From an uncultured Clostridia bacterium (lineage in GTDB: Bacteria > Bacillota > Clostridia > Oscillospirales > Oscillospiraceae), in contig CALBJG010000001.1 in NCBI GenBank assembly GCA_937892865.1, forward strand, positions 1 to 21,226: a stretch of 21,226 nucleotides of DNA, in the 5' to 3' direction. Below the pieces are notes generated by a model. It was not told the origin of the DNA, searched no databases, and saw nothing but the letters and a program-made list of their open reading frames with translations. The first letter of the stretch is position 1, and each line of letters opens with the position of its first letter. Shown here piece after piece: positions 20,516 through 21,226 of this stretch. The position numbers and the translations under genes are program-made.

Positions 20516-21226
20516 CAATCTGGGTTACCTGCTGAAAGAGGGCGTTAAGGGCATTTTCTCCCATGGATTTATGTCTTTTGCTGCCGTATGTATGATCGTG
20601 GCTTGTCTGCTGATCATGGGGTCTTTCTCCCTGGTTGCAGTCAACTTGGACAATATGCTGGGTGATCTGGAAGCGGAAAATATTTTCCTGGCTTATGTGG
20701 ATGAAACTTACACAGAGGAGCAGTCCCGTGCGCTGCAATCGGAGATCGAGGCGGTGCCTAACGTATCTGACGTCACTTTTGTGACCAAGGGTGAGGCCAT
20801 GGAGGACTACAAGGCAGGACGGGAGAACAATCCCCTGGTGGCCGACCTGCCCGATGAGGTACTTCGGGACCGCTTTGAGATCCATGTGAAGGATATTGAA
20901 CAGATGGAAGCTGCGGTAGAGCAGGTGAAGCTGATCCCGGGTATTGTAAACACCCGTGCAGCACTCGATATCGCTCAGGGCTTTGTCACGGTGCGCAACA
21001 TTGCCGCCGGCGTAGCCATCGTGCTGGTCAGTATCCTGGCGGTGGTCTCCCTGTTTATTATCGCAAACACCACCAAACTGGCCTTCTTCTATCGCCGGGA
21101 GGAGATCGCCATCATGAAGATGTGCGGTGCTACCAACGCATTTATCCGATGGCCTTTCATTGTGCAGGGTATGATCCTGGGACTGGCCGGTGCGGTTGTA
21201 GCATTTTTCCTCCAGTGGGGTGTATA
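20505..21226 (+). CDS. ftsX: Cell division protein FtsX, N-terminal part (cut by window edge)
   Basis: About 240 residues are visible, of roughly 300 expected. The protein is the membrane partner of FtsE. After a short cytoplasmic start (MKINNLGYLLKEGVKGIFSH), the first membrane helix spans about 22-46. An extracellular loop domain (about 47-160) follows, which in the family binds peptidoglycan hydrolases or their adaptors. Further helices begin near residue 165 (AAGVAIVLVSILAVVSLFII). The segment TTKLAFFYRREEIAIMKMCGATNAFIRWPF is the FtsX/MacB permease signature coupling to the ATPase. The ATG at 20505 lies inside the end of ftsE and is served by GGGAGG 11 bases upstream. The last helix and C-terminus are outside the window. 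Confidence 0.95.
   Translation, partial: MKINNLGYLLKEGVKGIFSHGFMSFAAVCMIVACLLIMGSFSLVAVNLDNMLGDLEAENIFLAYVDETYTEEQSRALQSEIEAVPNVSDVTFVTKGEAMEDYKAGRENNPLVADLPDEVLRDRFEIHVKDIEQMEAAVEQVKLIPGIVNTRAALDIAQGFVTVRNIAAGVAIVLVSILAVVSLFIIANTTKLAFFYRREEIAIMKMCGATNAFIRWPFIVQGMILGLAGAVVAFFLQWGV

Noticed and set aside
1..21226. CRISPR array, transposase, integrase or phage genes
   Set aside because: No regularly spaced direct repeats and no protein with such motifs were seen in any frame; the only mobile-looking item is the small palindrome at 1307-1408.

Overview
The window looks like chromosomal DNA of an anaerobic, low-to-mid GC Gram-positive bacterium, most likely a gut-type clostridium (Oscillospiraceae/Ruminococcaceae-like). 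The grounds are strong AAGGAGG ribosome binding sites, sigma-A type promoters, a HrcA/CIRCE operator, an FMN riboswitch in front of an ECF riboflavin transporter gene, a rubrerythrin, sortase-assembled surface proteins, a YkpA/YbiT-type ABC-F protein and ftsEX. I name no species; the assignment is inference from gene families.

Layout. 1-828 (minus): 5' part of rubrerythrin and a TspO/MBR membrane protein. 950-1300 (plus): a small Cys-cluster protein, followed by a MITE-like inverted-repeat element (1307-1408). 1510-2289 (minus): an unrecognised membrane-anchored protein. 2404-5759 (minus): an ABC-F ATPase gene whose stop overlaps the argS start (TAATG). 5849-7853 (plus): htpG with its own promoter, a perfect CIRCE operator and a terminator.

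7880-16133 (plus) is the most notable region, a self-contained sortase-pilus operon. One promoter is followed by a signal-peptidase-like protein (catalytic Lys apparently replaced by Arg), a 1341-residue LPQTG tip/adhesin protein, an LPETG major pilin, a GC-rich hairpin without a T-run, a class C sortase (pilin polymerase), a small IPQTG proline-rich minor pilin that could be the base subunit, and a second, different sortase; a strong terminator ends it. The last three genes overlap. The likely scheme is that the class C sortase polymerises the LPETG shaft and adds the tip protein, while the second sortase may attach the IPQTG subunit to the wall. This division of labour is inferred from gene order and known pilus systems.

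16147-17034 (minus): ECF transporter S component (RibU-like) with a full FMN-riboswitch attenuator: promoter, aptamer, terminator, RBS. 17061-17567 (minus): DUF4830-type lipobox-free membrane-anchored protein. 17639-18337 (plus): RsuA-family pseudouridine synthase. 18522-19610 (plus): CdaR/PucR-family regulator with its own promoter and terminator. 19750-21226 (plus): promoter, ftsE and the 5' part of ftsX, running off the right edge. No intergenic stretch exceeds 300 bases. I saw no tRNA, rRNA, CRISPR or transposase gene.
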